Shown here: one piece after another, positions 8,074-14,916 of the stretch
Numbering within the stretch: position 1 is the stretch's first letter
Layout: every line of letters starts with the position of its first letter
NCBI GenBank assembly: GCA_002162765.1
Contig: MAAR01000006.1
Coordinates: 124,001 to 188,000 of the forward strand
Source of the DNA: Flavobacteriales bacterium 34_180_T64
GTDB taxonomy: Bacteria > Bacteroidota > Bacteroidia > Flavobacteriales > Flavobacteriaceae
Direction: 5' to 3'
Length of the DNA stretch: 64,000 bases
Made by a program: the position numbers and the translations under genes
The notes under the pieces: model-generated
The model's database searches: none
The model's input: the letters and a program-made list of their open reading frames with translations, nothing else
Told to the model about the DNA's origin: nothing

Positions 8074-9498
8074 TTGGAAACCCCTGAGAACGAAATATTT
8101 AGAGATTCAATTAGCACTATAACCGAAGAGGGTAAACGTGCGTGGGTATTTCCAAAAAAACCTAAGGGTCCCTTTTATGAAAAGCGTAAAATTGTAAGCT
8201 ATGCTTTGTTGCTAATTCTTGTTGCTGCACCATTTATAAACATAAATGGCAATCAATTTTTGATGTTCAATATATTAGAACGTCGTTTTAATATATTCGG
8301 ATTTCCGTTTTGGCCACAAGATTTTCACCTCTTCGTTATTTCAATGATAATAGGCGTCCTATTTGTAACCCTATTTACAGTTGCCTTTGGACGAATATTT
8401 TGTGGATGGATTTGTCCTCAAACTATTTTTTTAGAAATGGTATTCAGACGCATTGAATATTGGATAGATGGTGATCGTGGGAAGCAAATGCGCTTGGATA
8501 AACAAAAATGGAATGCTGATAAAATAAAAAAACGGCTTTTAAAATGGAGCCTGTTTTTGATAATATCTTTTATTATCGCGAATGTTTTTTTAGCTTATTT
8601 AATAGGTAGCGACAAACTACTAGGTTACGTTATCGATGGACCAATCGAGCACGTAAGTACGCTAATATCATTGCTGATTTTTACAGGCGTATTTTATTTC
8701 GTATTTGCTTGGTTTAGAGAACAAGTATGTATAATCGCATGTCCTTATGGACGCTTACAAGGTGTCCTCTTAGATACTAAATCGATTGTTGTGGCTTATG
8801 ATCATAAGCGCGGAGAAGGCGAAAATGGTCGAAAAAAATGGCGTAAAAATGAGGATAGAGATGCCTTAGGTCATGGGGATTGTATTGATTGTTTTCAATG
8901 TGTTCACGTATGCCCAACAGGAATTGATATTAGAAACGGTACGCAATTAGAATGTGTTAATTGCACGGCATGTATTGATGAATGTGATGAAATCATGGAA
9001 AAAGTAGGCTTACCTACTGGACTGATTCGATATGCTAGCGAAGCCGAAATTGCTAATAAAGAAACGTTTAAGCTGACTACCAGGTTGAAAGGTTACATTA
9101 TAGTATTAACTATATTAACTGGAGTTTTGATGAGTATGTTGTTTTTAAGAAATGATGTTGAAGCTAGAGTTTTAAGACTACCAGGTCAACTGTATGAGCA
9201 CAAAGACAATAAGATTATCAGTAATGTATTTACTTATAAACTCGTTAATAAAACTAGTAACTCTATAGATGACATTTCACTAAAATTAAAAACCTACAAG
9301 GGTACTATTAAATTGGTGTCTCATAATGAAGGTTTTAGTGTTCCGAAACAAGGGATTGCAGAAGGAACTTTGTTTATTGAAATCAATCAGGCACATTTGA
9401 ATGGCGATAAAAACAAACTAACTATTGAAGTTTATAGTGGTGATGAATTAATTGAAACAACCACTGTGAACTTTTTAGGACCAAGGAGTTATAGATAG
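8074..9498 (+). CDS. ccoG: Polyferredoxin-type cbb3 assembly protein CcoG (FixG/RdxA)
   Basis: 474 aa from a TTG start at 8074, 12 bp after ccoP; no better ATG precedes the conserved N-terminus ETPENEIFRDSIST. Membrane segments surround FeS motifs CGWICP, CIIACPYGR and a double 4Fe-4S cluster region CIDCFQCVHVCPTG / CVNCTACIDEC. The C-terminus is an Ig-like FixG domain. In other bacteria CcoG reduces Cu(II) to Cu(I) so copper can be delivered to cbb3. Likely last gene of the contiguous ccoS-NOQPG unit before a repeat-filled gap. Confidence 0.93.
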   Translation: METPENEIFRDSISTITEEGKRAWVFPKKPKGPFYEKRKIVSYALLLILVAAPFININGNQFLMFNILERRFNIFGFPFWPQDFHLFVISMIIGVLFVTLFTVAFGRIFCGWICPQTIFLEMVFRRIEYWIDGDRGKQMRLDKQKWNADKIKKRLLKWSLFLIISFIIANVFLAYLIGSDKLLGYVIDGPIEHVSTLISLLIFTGVFYFVFAWFREQVCIIACPYGRLQGVLLDTKSIVVAYDHKRGEGENGRKKWRKNEDRDALGHGDCIDCFQCVHVCPTGIDIRNGTQLECVNCTACIDECDEIMEKVGLPTGLIRYASEAEIANKETFKLTTRLKGYIIVLTILTGVLMSMLFLRNDVEARVLRLPGQLYEHKDNKIISNVFTYKLVNKTSNSIDDISLKLKTYKGTIKLVSHNEGFSVPKQGIAEGTLFIEINQAHLNGDKNKLTIEVYSGDELIETTTVNFLGPRSYR

Positions 9499-9803
9499 TT
9501 GTCATTAAGACGAGCTTCTTCGTTTACACGGAGCGTAGTCGAAGTGTCGACTTCAATTTGAAAGATTGCCACAGCAAATAAAATTGCTTCGCAATGACGC
9601 TAAAATTAATGATTAGTGCATTAAGGATTGAAGTGACATCCTTTTTAAAACATGAGAGAACGTCATTGCGAACGTAGTGAAGCAAGCTGTTGATATTAAA
9701 AATAGATTACCACATCGTTTCACGCCTCGTAATAACATAAATGTTTTAAAAAGATATAACGGAAAGCCTGGCCTGAGTACAGCGAAGGAATGCCATAAAA
9801 AAA
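9499..9803. repeat. Non-coding stretch with REP-like palindromic intergenic repeats
   Basis: About 300 bp without a credible gene. It holds inverted copies of a CGTCATTGCGAA motif: TTCGCAATGACG at 9588-9599 and CGTCATTGCGAA at 9661-9672, each beside a GCTTC / GAAGC arm. A degenerate AGATTACCACATCG..CCTCGTAATAAC partner ends near 9733. A second type, CGGAGCGTAGTCGAAGTGTCGAC, lies at about 9530-9551. These resemble the short dispersed palindromes found between Flavobacteriia genes. They separate ccoG from ccoH. I saw no promoter matching the FNR-type arrangement here. Confidence 0.6.
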
Positions 9804-9809
9804 ATGATT

Positions 9810-10256
9810 ATGAAAATTAATTGGGGAACGGGAATTGTGATTGCTTTTATTGGCTTTATTGCTTTCATATTGTATTTCGTAATTACTATGAGTACTAGCA
9901 AAGACATTAACAATGATTTGGTTACTGAAGAATATTATAAAGAAGAACTGGGTTACCAGAAGGAGATTGATAAAGAACAGAATACCAAAAATCTTGATCA
10001 AAATATAAGTTGGAAAAATACGGATGACGGATTGCTTATTCAATTTCCTGAAAATTTAAATTCAAAAGAAATCACAGGAAAAGTGTTCCTATATAGACCA
10101 TCTAATAAACAGTTAGACTTTGAAACTACGATTTCGCTGTCTAACCACAATTTGCTCATACCTGACAATCGTTTATTGGGTGGTCGTTGGAACATTAAAG
10201 TAGATTGGCAATATAAAGGAATTTCGTATTTATACAAAAAGGAGATCGTGTACTAA
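9810..10256 (+). CDS. ccoH: FixH/CcoH-like cbb3 oxidase assembly protein
   Basis: 148 aa from the ATG at 9810 (MKINWGTG); an ATG two codons earlier (9804) is also possible. It has an N-terminal transmembrane helix (about residues 7-28), then DLVTEEYYKEELGYQKEID, a sequence typical of the FixH family, and an Ig-like periplasmic domain. CcoH is needed for assembly or stability of cbb3 oxidase in proteobacteria. It is followed with no gap by the UreH-like gene. The upstream 300 bp of repeats may weaken or interrupt co-transcription with ccoG. Confidence 0.88.
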   Translation: MKINWGTGIVIAFIGFIAFILYFVITMSTSKDINNDLVTEEYYKEELGYQKEIDKEQNTKNLDQNISWKNTDDGLLIQFPENLNSKEITGKVFLYRPSNKQLDFETTISLSNHNLLIPDNRLLGGRWNIKVDWQYKGISYLYKKEIVY

Positions 10257-10958
10257 ATGTTAGCGTCGGCATTCATATTAGGTTTATTAGGCAGTTTTCA
10301 CTGTGTTGGAATGTGTGGTCCTATTGCCTTTATGCTACCTGTTGATCGCACAAATTCAACGAAAAAAATAATTCAAATTTTAACTTACCACTTAGGGCGC
10401 TTATTGGCTTATAGTTTAATAGGCTTATTTTTTGGATTGGTAGGTCAGAGTTTATACATATTTGGCATCCAGCAACACTTATCCATTGCTATTGGAATTT
10501 TAATGATTATTGTAGTAATGATTCCTACGAAAACTTTTAATTCTTTCAATTTCTCCAAACCAATTTACCAAGTCATTTCAAAAGTAAAGAGCGCTTTAGG
10601 AACCGCCTTAAAGAAAAAAACTGCAGATACATTTCTAACCATTGGTTTTTTAAACGGATTCTTACCGTGTGGCTTGGTTTATATGGCCGTTTTCGGTGCT
10701 ATTGCAACAGCCAATTTAACACAAGGTAGTTTATATATGGCGGTATTTGGATTAGGAACTATTCCATTAATGACCACAGCGATTTATATTGGTAAATTTT
10801 TAAATACGAACATAAAACAGCGTATTCAAAAAGCAATCCCTGTATTTATTGTAATTATTGGATTGCTTTTTATTGTACGTGGCCTAGGATTAGGAATTCC
10901 ATACCTATCTCCTACTCCAGTTACAGAAATTGCAACTGGAACTATTGACTGTCAATAA
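10257..10958 (+). CDS. UreH/TauE-SafE-like membrane protein of the cbb3 cluster
   Basis: 233 aa, about six transmembrane helices. The first helix carries GSFHCVGMCGP (residues 12-22), and a second repeat-like segment has GFLNGFLPCGLVYMAVFG, the paired Cys motifs of UreH-domain (DUF318-like/CcdA-like) proteins. Members beside ccoGHIS clusters are annotated as sulfite exporter TauE/SafE family but more probably handle copper or thiol redox in oxidase maturation (inference). The ATG follows the ccoH stop directly. Confidence 0.85.
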   Translation: MLASAFILGLLGSFHCVGMCGPIAFMLPVDRTNSTKKIIQILTYHLGRLLAYSLIGLFFGLVGQSLYIFGIQQHLSIAIGILMIIVVMIPTKTFNSFNFSKPIYQVISKVKSALGTALKKKTADTFLTIGFLNGFLPCGLVYMAVFGAIATANLTQGSLYMAVFGLGTIPLMTTAIYIGKFLNTNIKQRIQKAIPVFIVIIGLLFIVRGLGLGIPYLSPTPVTEIATGTIDCQ

Positions 10959-10962
10959 TTAA

Positions 10963-12975
10963 TTAACGTATCACGTAAGATAAATTCAAATAAAAATTAC
11001 GTCCTTGTCTTGGTATATTATTCCAATCTGCATAGGTTGAATAATTTGTATCCAACATATTATCCACACCATATTTAAGGATTATTTTATTCTCTTTTGT
11101 ATAAAACGTATTCCCTAAATTCAGATTTAAAACAGCAAACTGTGGTGTTTCATCTTCTCCATAGAAACTATTATAATTACTTTGATTTCCATTTCCTTCT
11201 AGTTGAATAGCTGCATTAAAACGGGATATGTTATAACCAACTTCGGCTAAATATGAAAACGGCTTAATAAGTGGTAAATTTTCATCGTTACTCCCTTTTC
11301 CATAATTATATCCTACCGTTCCATTTATAGATAAGGATTTTGAAAACCTATAAGATGAATTTAAATACACATCAAAAATGGTAGCATGCGACAACGCATT
11401 ATAAACTTTGACGCCATTAGCTCCAATAGTCATTGCATTTAAAGATGGATCGATATTGCCAATAATATAATCCATAATATGAAAGTAAGAGGACTCCAAA
11501 CCAATATGAAATTTATTGAAATGATAATTGGCTTTTATATTTGCCTCTATAGCTTTTTCATTATTCAATGTAGGATTACCTATGTAATCAAAATTATCAA
11601 AACTATTAAAAAGGAAAAATCCATAGCCTTCACTCACTGAAGGTGCTCTTTCTCCATAGCCTAAGCCGAAAGAAACATCGTATGCTTTTTGTTTAAATGA
11701 GTAATCTGCGGCCATACTTGTTAGAAATCTATTTTTAGAATCTTCAATTTCTGGATAGAATATTTGAAGACTTTCTAATCCAACGTCTTTGGCGATTCTA
11801 TTGTGGTGATATCCCAATCGTAATGAAGCTGTAAGCGATTCCTTTTCATTTATAGAATACCTATCTTTTACATAGAATCCTGAATATAATGTTCTAATAT
11901 CCGGCCAGGTATACATAAACATTTCCGGTTGATTAGAATCATTAGGATACATAGTCATTTCGGCCAACGATCGATTATAAAAGCCATTCAAATTAAAAGA
12001 CAATTCGTGATTTTTAAAAGCTATAGCTGCTTTGCTATAAAAACCATACGTGTTGCTCCAACCTGGCATATCCATTCGAATAGCAACAACTGGACGTTTA
12101 GAATCGTCCATAACATGCGTTATTGTATTAAAATATAATTTAGACTCTAAAGATTTAAAAAAAGTAGAATCGTTACTGTAATTATGGGTGACTGAAGTAA
12201 TTATGGCTTCAGCAAGAGAGACATCCATTGGTAATGCCGGATAACCAATATCTGTAGCTTTATCATATATCACATTAGCTTCTAGCTTATGATTCTCTGT
12301 GAGTTTATATCCTACTTGTGTTGAGCTATTGTATTTCTCAAACTGAGAGTATAATACGTCTTGGTTTCTTCCAGAATCATAATTATCTGACTTACGGAAA
12401 ATACCATCAGTTTTAATGTAAAATTTATTTCCTGAATATTCCAATTCTAACCCTGCAGTTCTATAATTACCATTAGTTTCATACCCTAAATCAATACTGG
12501 TTTTTAATCCTGATTCGTAAAATTTAGTTTCCGGAAGCTTTAAATCTAAACCGCCTCCTACACAATGCCCATTTTCAGTCCCTGATTGACCAGATCCGAC
12601 GCTTACTTTTTCTAAATTAGAAACATCTACATAGGATGTTATGGGGTCCATTTTATCTGTACATGCACCAAAAATTTGCATGCCATCAATGGTCACAGTT
12701 AAACGCTGACTATTCATATTATTTATAGACGGTTCCCAAGCATAATTCCCACGTTTTATCATTGTGATTTTATTCGCTTTTTCTAAGAAATCATCAACAC
12801 TTGATAACGTTTTTTCTTGTCGATAATTACTTAATTTTCTTCGTCCGACAACTGTAATCTCATCTAGCTTAGTCGTATCTTTTTTAATACTGTTTAGGGT
12901 ATCGCTCTTCTGTTGTTGAGCACACATTAAGCCACTAAGCAACAAGCCAAAACAGCATATAATGAAATGTTTCAT
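10963..12975 (-). CDS. TonB-dependent copper receptor, NosA/OprC-like
   Basis: 670 aa outer-membrane receptor. Signal peptide about 1-19, N-terminal region DEITVVGRRK, plug domain (about 50-150) and 22-strand barrel ending in the aromatic-rich NLSYVIR. The plug holds IFGACTDKMDP, a C105-x3-M109 pair matching the CxxxM copper site described for Pseudomonas OprC and its relative NosA. The downstream HxM half of that site is not obvious here. Its position between the cbb3 and nos clusters, last in an operon with an FNR-type promoter, supports copper import for oxidase and N2O reductase. A long inverted repeat precedes the start. Confidence 0.85.
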   Translation of the reverse strand: MKHFIICCFGLLLSGLMCAQQQKSDTLNSIKKDTTKLDEITVVGRRKLSNYRQEKTLSSVDDFLEKANKITMIKRGNYAWEPSINNMNSQRLTVTIDGMQIFGACTDKMDPITSYVDVSNLEKVSVGSGQSGTENGHCVGGGLDLKLPETKFYESGLKTSIDLGYETNGNYRTAGLELEYSGNKFYIKTDGIFRKSDNYDSGRNQDVLYSQFEKYNSSTQVGYKLTENHKLEANVIYDKATDIGYPALPMDVSLAEAIITSVTHNYSNDSTFFKSLESKLYFNTITHVMDDSKRPVVAIRMDMPGWSNTYGFYSKAAIAFKNHELSFNLNGFYNRSLAEMTMYPNDSNQPEMFMYTWPDIRTLYSGFYVKDRYSINEKESLTASLRLGYHHNRIAKDVGLESLQIFYPEIEDSKNRFLTSMAADYSFKQKAYDVSFGLGYGERAPSVSEGYGFFLFNSFDNFDYIGNPTLNNEKAIEANIKANYHFNKFHIGLESSYFHIMDYIIGNIDPSLNAMTIGANGVKVYNALSHATIFDVYLNSSYRFSKSLSINGTVGYNYGKGSNDENLPLIKPFSYLAEVGYNISRFNAAIQLEGNGNQSNYNSFYGEDETPQFAVLNLNLGNTFYTKENKIILKYGVDNMLDTNYSTYADWNNIPRQGRNFYLNLSYVIR

Positions 12976-12989
12976 GTTTAATTTTTTAT

Positions 12990-13032
12990 AGCATACACAT
13001 TGAGATAGTTTCGTTTATTCAATGTGTATGCT
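12990..13032 (-). promoter_or_regulatory. Long inverted repeat upstream of the copper receptor gene
   Basis: Perfect 14-bp arms AGCATACACATTGA (12990-13003) and TCAATGTGTATGCT (13019-13032) flank a 15-nt loop. It lies between the lipoprotein stop (13052) and the receptor start (12975), ending 14 nt before the ATG. No T-run follows on the minus strand, so it is a poor intrinsic terminator. It could be an mRNA processing or stability hairpin, or an operator. Confidence 0.65.
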
Positions 13033-13051
13033 GTTAACTGCTGTTCTTTTG

Positions 13052-13903
13052 TTAAAACTCAAGCTCTAAATATAGTGAACTTTGATTGTTATCATCAGTA
13101 ACATCTTCACCTTTTAAAACTTCATCCATTGTATTAAGCAGCTTTAAATTAAGCACCCAATAACCGGTCATTGTAAGCGACAAATCTGCATGATACATAG
13201 TATCAGCTGCACTATAACTTAAATCCGTATTATTAGAAGATGTATGATTGTCCATTCCAGGCATACGAGGATCCAATGCAATCGTATAATCTTCTACAAT
13301 AGGAAATGACATCATGCTTTCCATTCTAAAGAGTCCTACTTTAAGGTTATTGATTGCGATTTTTGGAGCACTTGGCTCAATCATTGCAATAACATAATTA
13401 CTGCCATCATCAGCCATAAAGCTTGTCACATTTTGGTTTTCGGCTTGTGTAACAGTTATTGATTCAGTTGCCGTATATACCATATCAGCAATACTATAAT
13501 CTATAGTTAAAGACCATCCAGAACCATCCATTCCTGTCATTTGATACACTATATAACCTTCATAAACTGTATCTTTTCCCAATGACTTGGCGATAGATGA
13601 TCTTGGGCTTGAGTGTTGCATGGTAGGCATTTGCATCATTGGCAACCATGTAATTGAAGCATCTTCTACATATAAGTTGGTGGTATTATCCATTAATCTC
13701 ATACTGATTGCGTTGTAACCCGTACTAAAATTTCCAGTTTTACTGTATAACTCAATGGTATGTGTGTCGTTAATAATGTCATGTATTCTTATAAGTCCAT
13801 CGACTTCATTGACAATTTGAGGATCATCATTACTCTCATCTGTTGAACATGATGTTGACATTAAGGCAATAAATAGAATTGGTAGTATATATTTTAGTTT
13901 CAT
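13052..13903 (-). CDS. Met/His-rich lipoprotein, putative copper-binding
   Basis: 283 aa. Signal peptide with lipobox ending at C19 (STSCSTDESNDD); the acidic residues after Cys resemble surface-export signals of Bacteroidota lipoproteins (inference). Two similar beta-sandwich halves each contain Met/His clusters: WLPMMQMPTMQHSSP near 87-101 and DPRMPGMDNHTSS near 214-226. The second is followed by MYHADLSLTMTGYWVLNLKL, a pattern like YtkA/FixH-type domains. Such clusters suit Cu(I) binding. It lies between a small Cys protein and the NosA/OprC-like receptor, so it may hand copper to the receptor. No exact family recognised. Confidence 0.7.
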   Translation of the reverse strand: MKLKYILPILFIALMSTSCSTDESNDDPQIVNEVDGLIRIHDIINDTHTIELYSKTGNFSTGYNAISMRLMDNTTNLYVEDASITWLPMMQMPTMQHSSPRSSIAKSLGKDTVYEGYIVYQMTGMDGSGWSLTIDYSIADMVYTATESITVTQAENQNVTSFMADDGSNYVIAMIEPSAPKIAINNLKVGLFRMESMMSFPIVEDYTIALDPRMPGMDNHTSSNNTDLSYSAADTMYHADLSLTMTGYWVLNLKLLNTMDEVLKGEDVTDDNNQSSLYLELEF

Positions 13904-14005
13904 TTTTTTTGTATTTGTATTTCAGATTAGTTTTAAAACCTCCTGCTCGCCTAAGTAAATAAGCAAGAATAGAGCAAAATCGTTACGATTTTAATATCGA
14001 AAAAA

Positions 14006-14401
14006 CTAGCTGAAATTTGGTGGAGGTGTATCTATTTCGAGATACAATTTGGAAACCCTATGAGTTGTATATAATGTTTCCTTTTGGGATAATCCAAAAC
14101 ATATAGATGGAAATTCTAAGGCATCAATAGTAGTAATACAAAACACATCAAGGGACAATCGTTTACTTTCTTGAAATGGTAGATCAGAACCCGAATTTGA
14201 ATTGGTTCCTTTTAATTCTTTACGCAATTGACATTTACCATTACAACCTTGTTGTTTCTCTTTTTGAATGCATAATGTTTTTGCAATAAAATCCTGATTA
14301 ACAATAAAATCTCCTATAATGACTAGTGTGTTTATATTATGTGCAAATAATATAAATACTAGAATAAAGGCCATTATTTTATGAGCAATTGCTGAAATCA
14401 T
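14006..14401 (-). CDS. Small membrane-anchored Cys protein, first gene of the copper operon
   Basis: 131 aa from ATG 14401; a start at Met10 (14374) is equally possible because the predicted transcript starts almost at 14401. One N-terminal hydrophobic helix (about 8-30), then AKTLCIQKEKQQGCNGKCQLRKEL with C44, C53 and C57, then a low-complexity tail ending DTPPPNFS. I recognise this CNGKC-type small protein only as a recurring Bacteroidota companion of copper or metal TonB receptors, without a known function. Preceded by FNR-like box 3 and followed by the Met-rich lipoprotein and the receptor. Confidence 0.7.
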   Translation of the reverse strand: MISAIAHKIMAFILVFILFAHNINTLVIIGDFIVNQDFIAKTLCIQKEKQQGCNGKCQLRKELKGTNSNSGSDLPFQESKRLSLDVFCITTIDALEFPSICFGLSQKETLYTTHRVSKLYLEIDTPPPNFS

Positions 14402-14405
14402 AGTA

Positions 14406-14413
14406 CAAACTTA
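14406..14413 (-). promoter_or_regulatory. -7 promoter element of the copper-uptake operon
   Basis: Minus-strand TAAGTTTG, a TAnnTTTG match. Its first base (14413) is 29.5 bp from the centre of FNR-like box 3. Predicted start point is near 14401-14402, at the annotated ATG, so either the message is leaderless or translation begins at 14374. Confidence 0.68.
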
Positions 14414-14435
14414 GAGCTATTCCAAGACTTAAAAC

Positions 14436-14449
14436 ATGACAAAAATCAC
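14436..14449 (-). promoter_or_regulatory. FNR-like box 3 (copper-uptake operon promoter)
   Basis: Minus strand GTGATTTTTGTCAT (plus ATGACAAAAATCAC), one mismatch from ATGAY-N4-RTCAT at the outermost base. Centre 14442.5 is 29.5 bp upstream of the TAAGTTTG element for the minus-strand operon 14401-10963. It sits between the stop of the last nos-operon gene (14456) and the copper operon. Confidence 0.75.
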
Positions 14450-14455
14450 AAACTC

Positions 14456-14914
14456 CTATAATTTAAAATGCCTGAAATAATTATGTATAAGTGATTCAAG
14501 ATTTGACAAAGCATTTACCGATTCTGAGGTAGTTGTTGACTCTTTCAACATAGAAATCTCATCTAACATAGGAACAAGAACAACATGTAGTTGATCATGA
14601 GATTCCCCTTTCATGGAACAATTTTTAATTACAAAACTCGTTTGTTTCGACAGTAATTCTCCCAGGTCGACATAATCCTTTTGTGAATCAGTTTTGAATT
14701 TTCTAATTATCGAATCCATTTTTAATAATCCAACATGAGTCTCATCATTTACTTGCCATTTTTCACCACGATCAAATTTTAATTGCAGCGTATCTAAAAG
14801 TGTGATTTCTACAGATTCTTCGGTGTTAGTCACCGCTTTTTTTGGTTCATTCACACAACTAAAAACGCTACTTAAAACAACGAGTAATACTATGATTTTC
14901 ATTTGATTAGACAT
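14456..14914 (-). CDS. Lipoprotein of unknown function at the end of the nos operon
   Basis: 152 aa with lipobox LSSVFSC (C20). The mature part contains LLDTLQLKFDRGEKWQVNDETHVG and, near the middle, KNCSMKGESHDQLHVVLVPML, where Cys, Met and two His residues could bind metal (inference). It starts 2 bp after the stop of the 605-aa protein and ends 7 bp from FNR-like box 3, so it is the last nos-operon gene. I do not recognise a family; similar small lipoproteins appear with copper and haem enzymes in Flavobacteriia. Confidence 0.65.
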   Translation of the reverse strand: MSNQMKIIVLLVVLSSVFSCVNEPKKAVTNTEESVEITLLDTLQLKFDRGEKWQVNDETHVGLLKMDSIIRKFKTDSQKDYVDLGELLSKQTSFVIKNCSMKGESHDQLHVVLVPMLDEISMLKESTTTSESVNALSNLESLIHNYFRHFKL

Positions 14915-14916
14915 AA

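Noticed and set aside
9720-10043. Minus-strand ORF of 107 codons across the ccoH start
   Set aside because: It is antisense to ccoH and runs into the repeat region, with no domain or promoter; treated as a chance frame.
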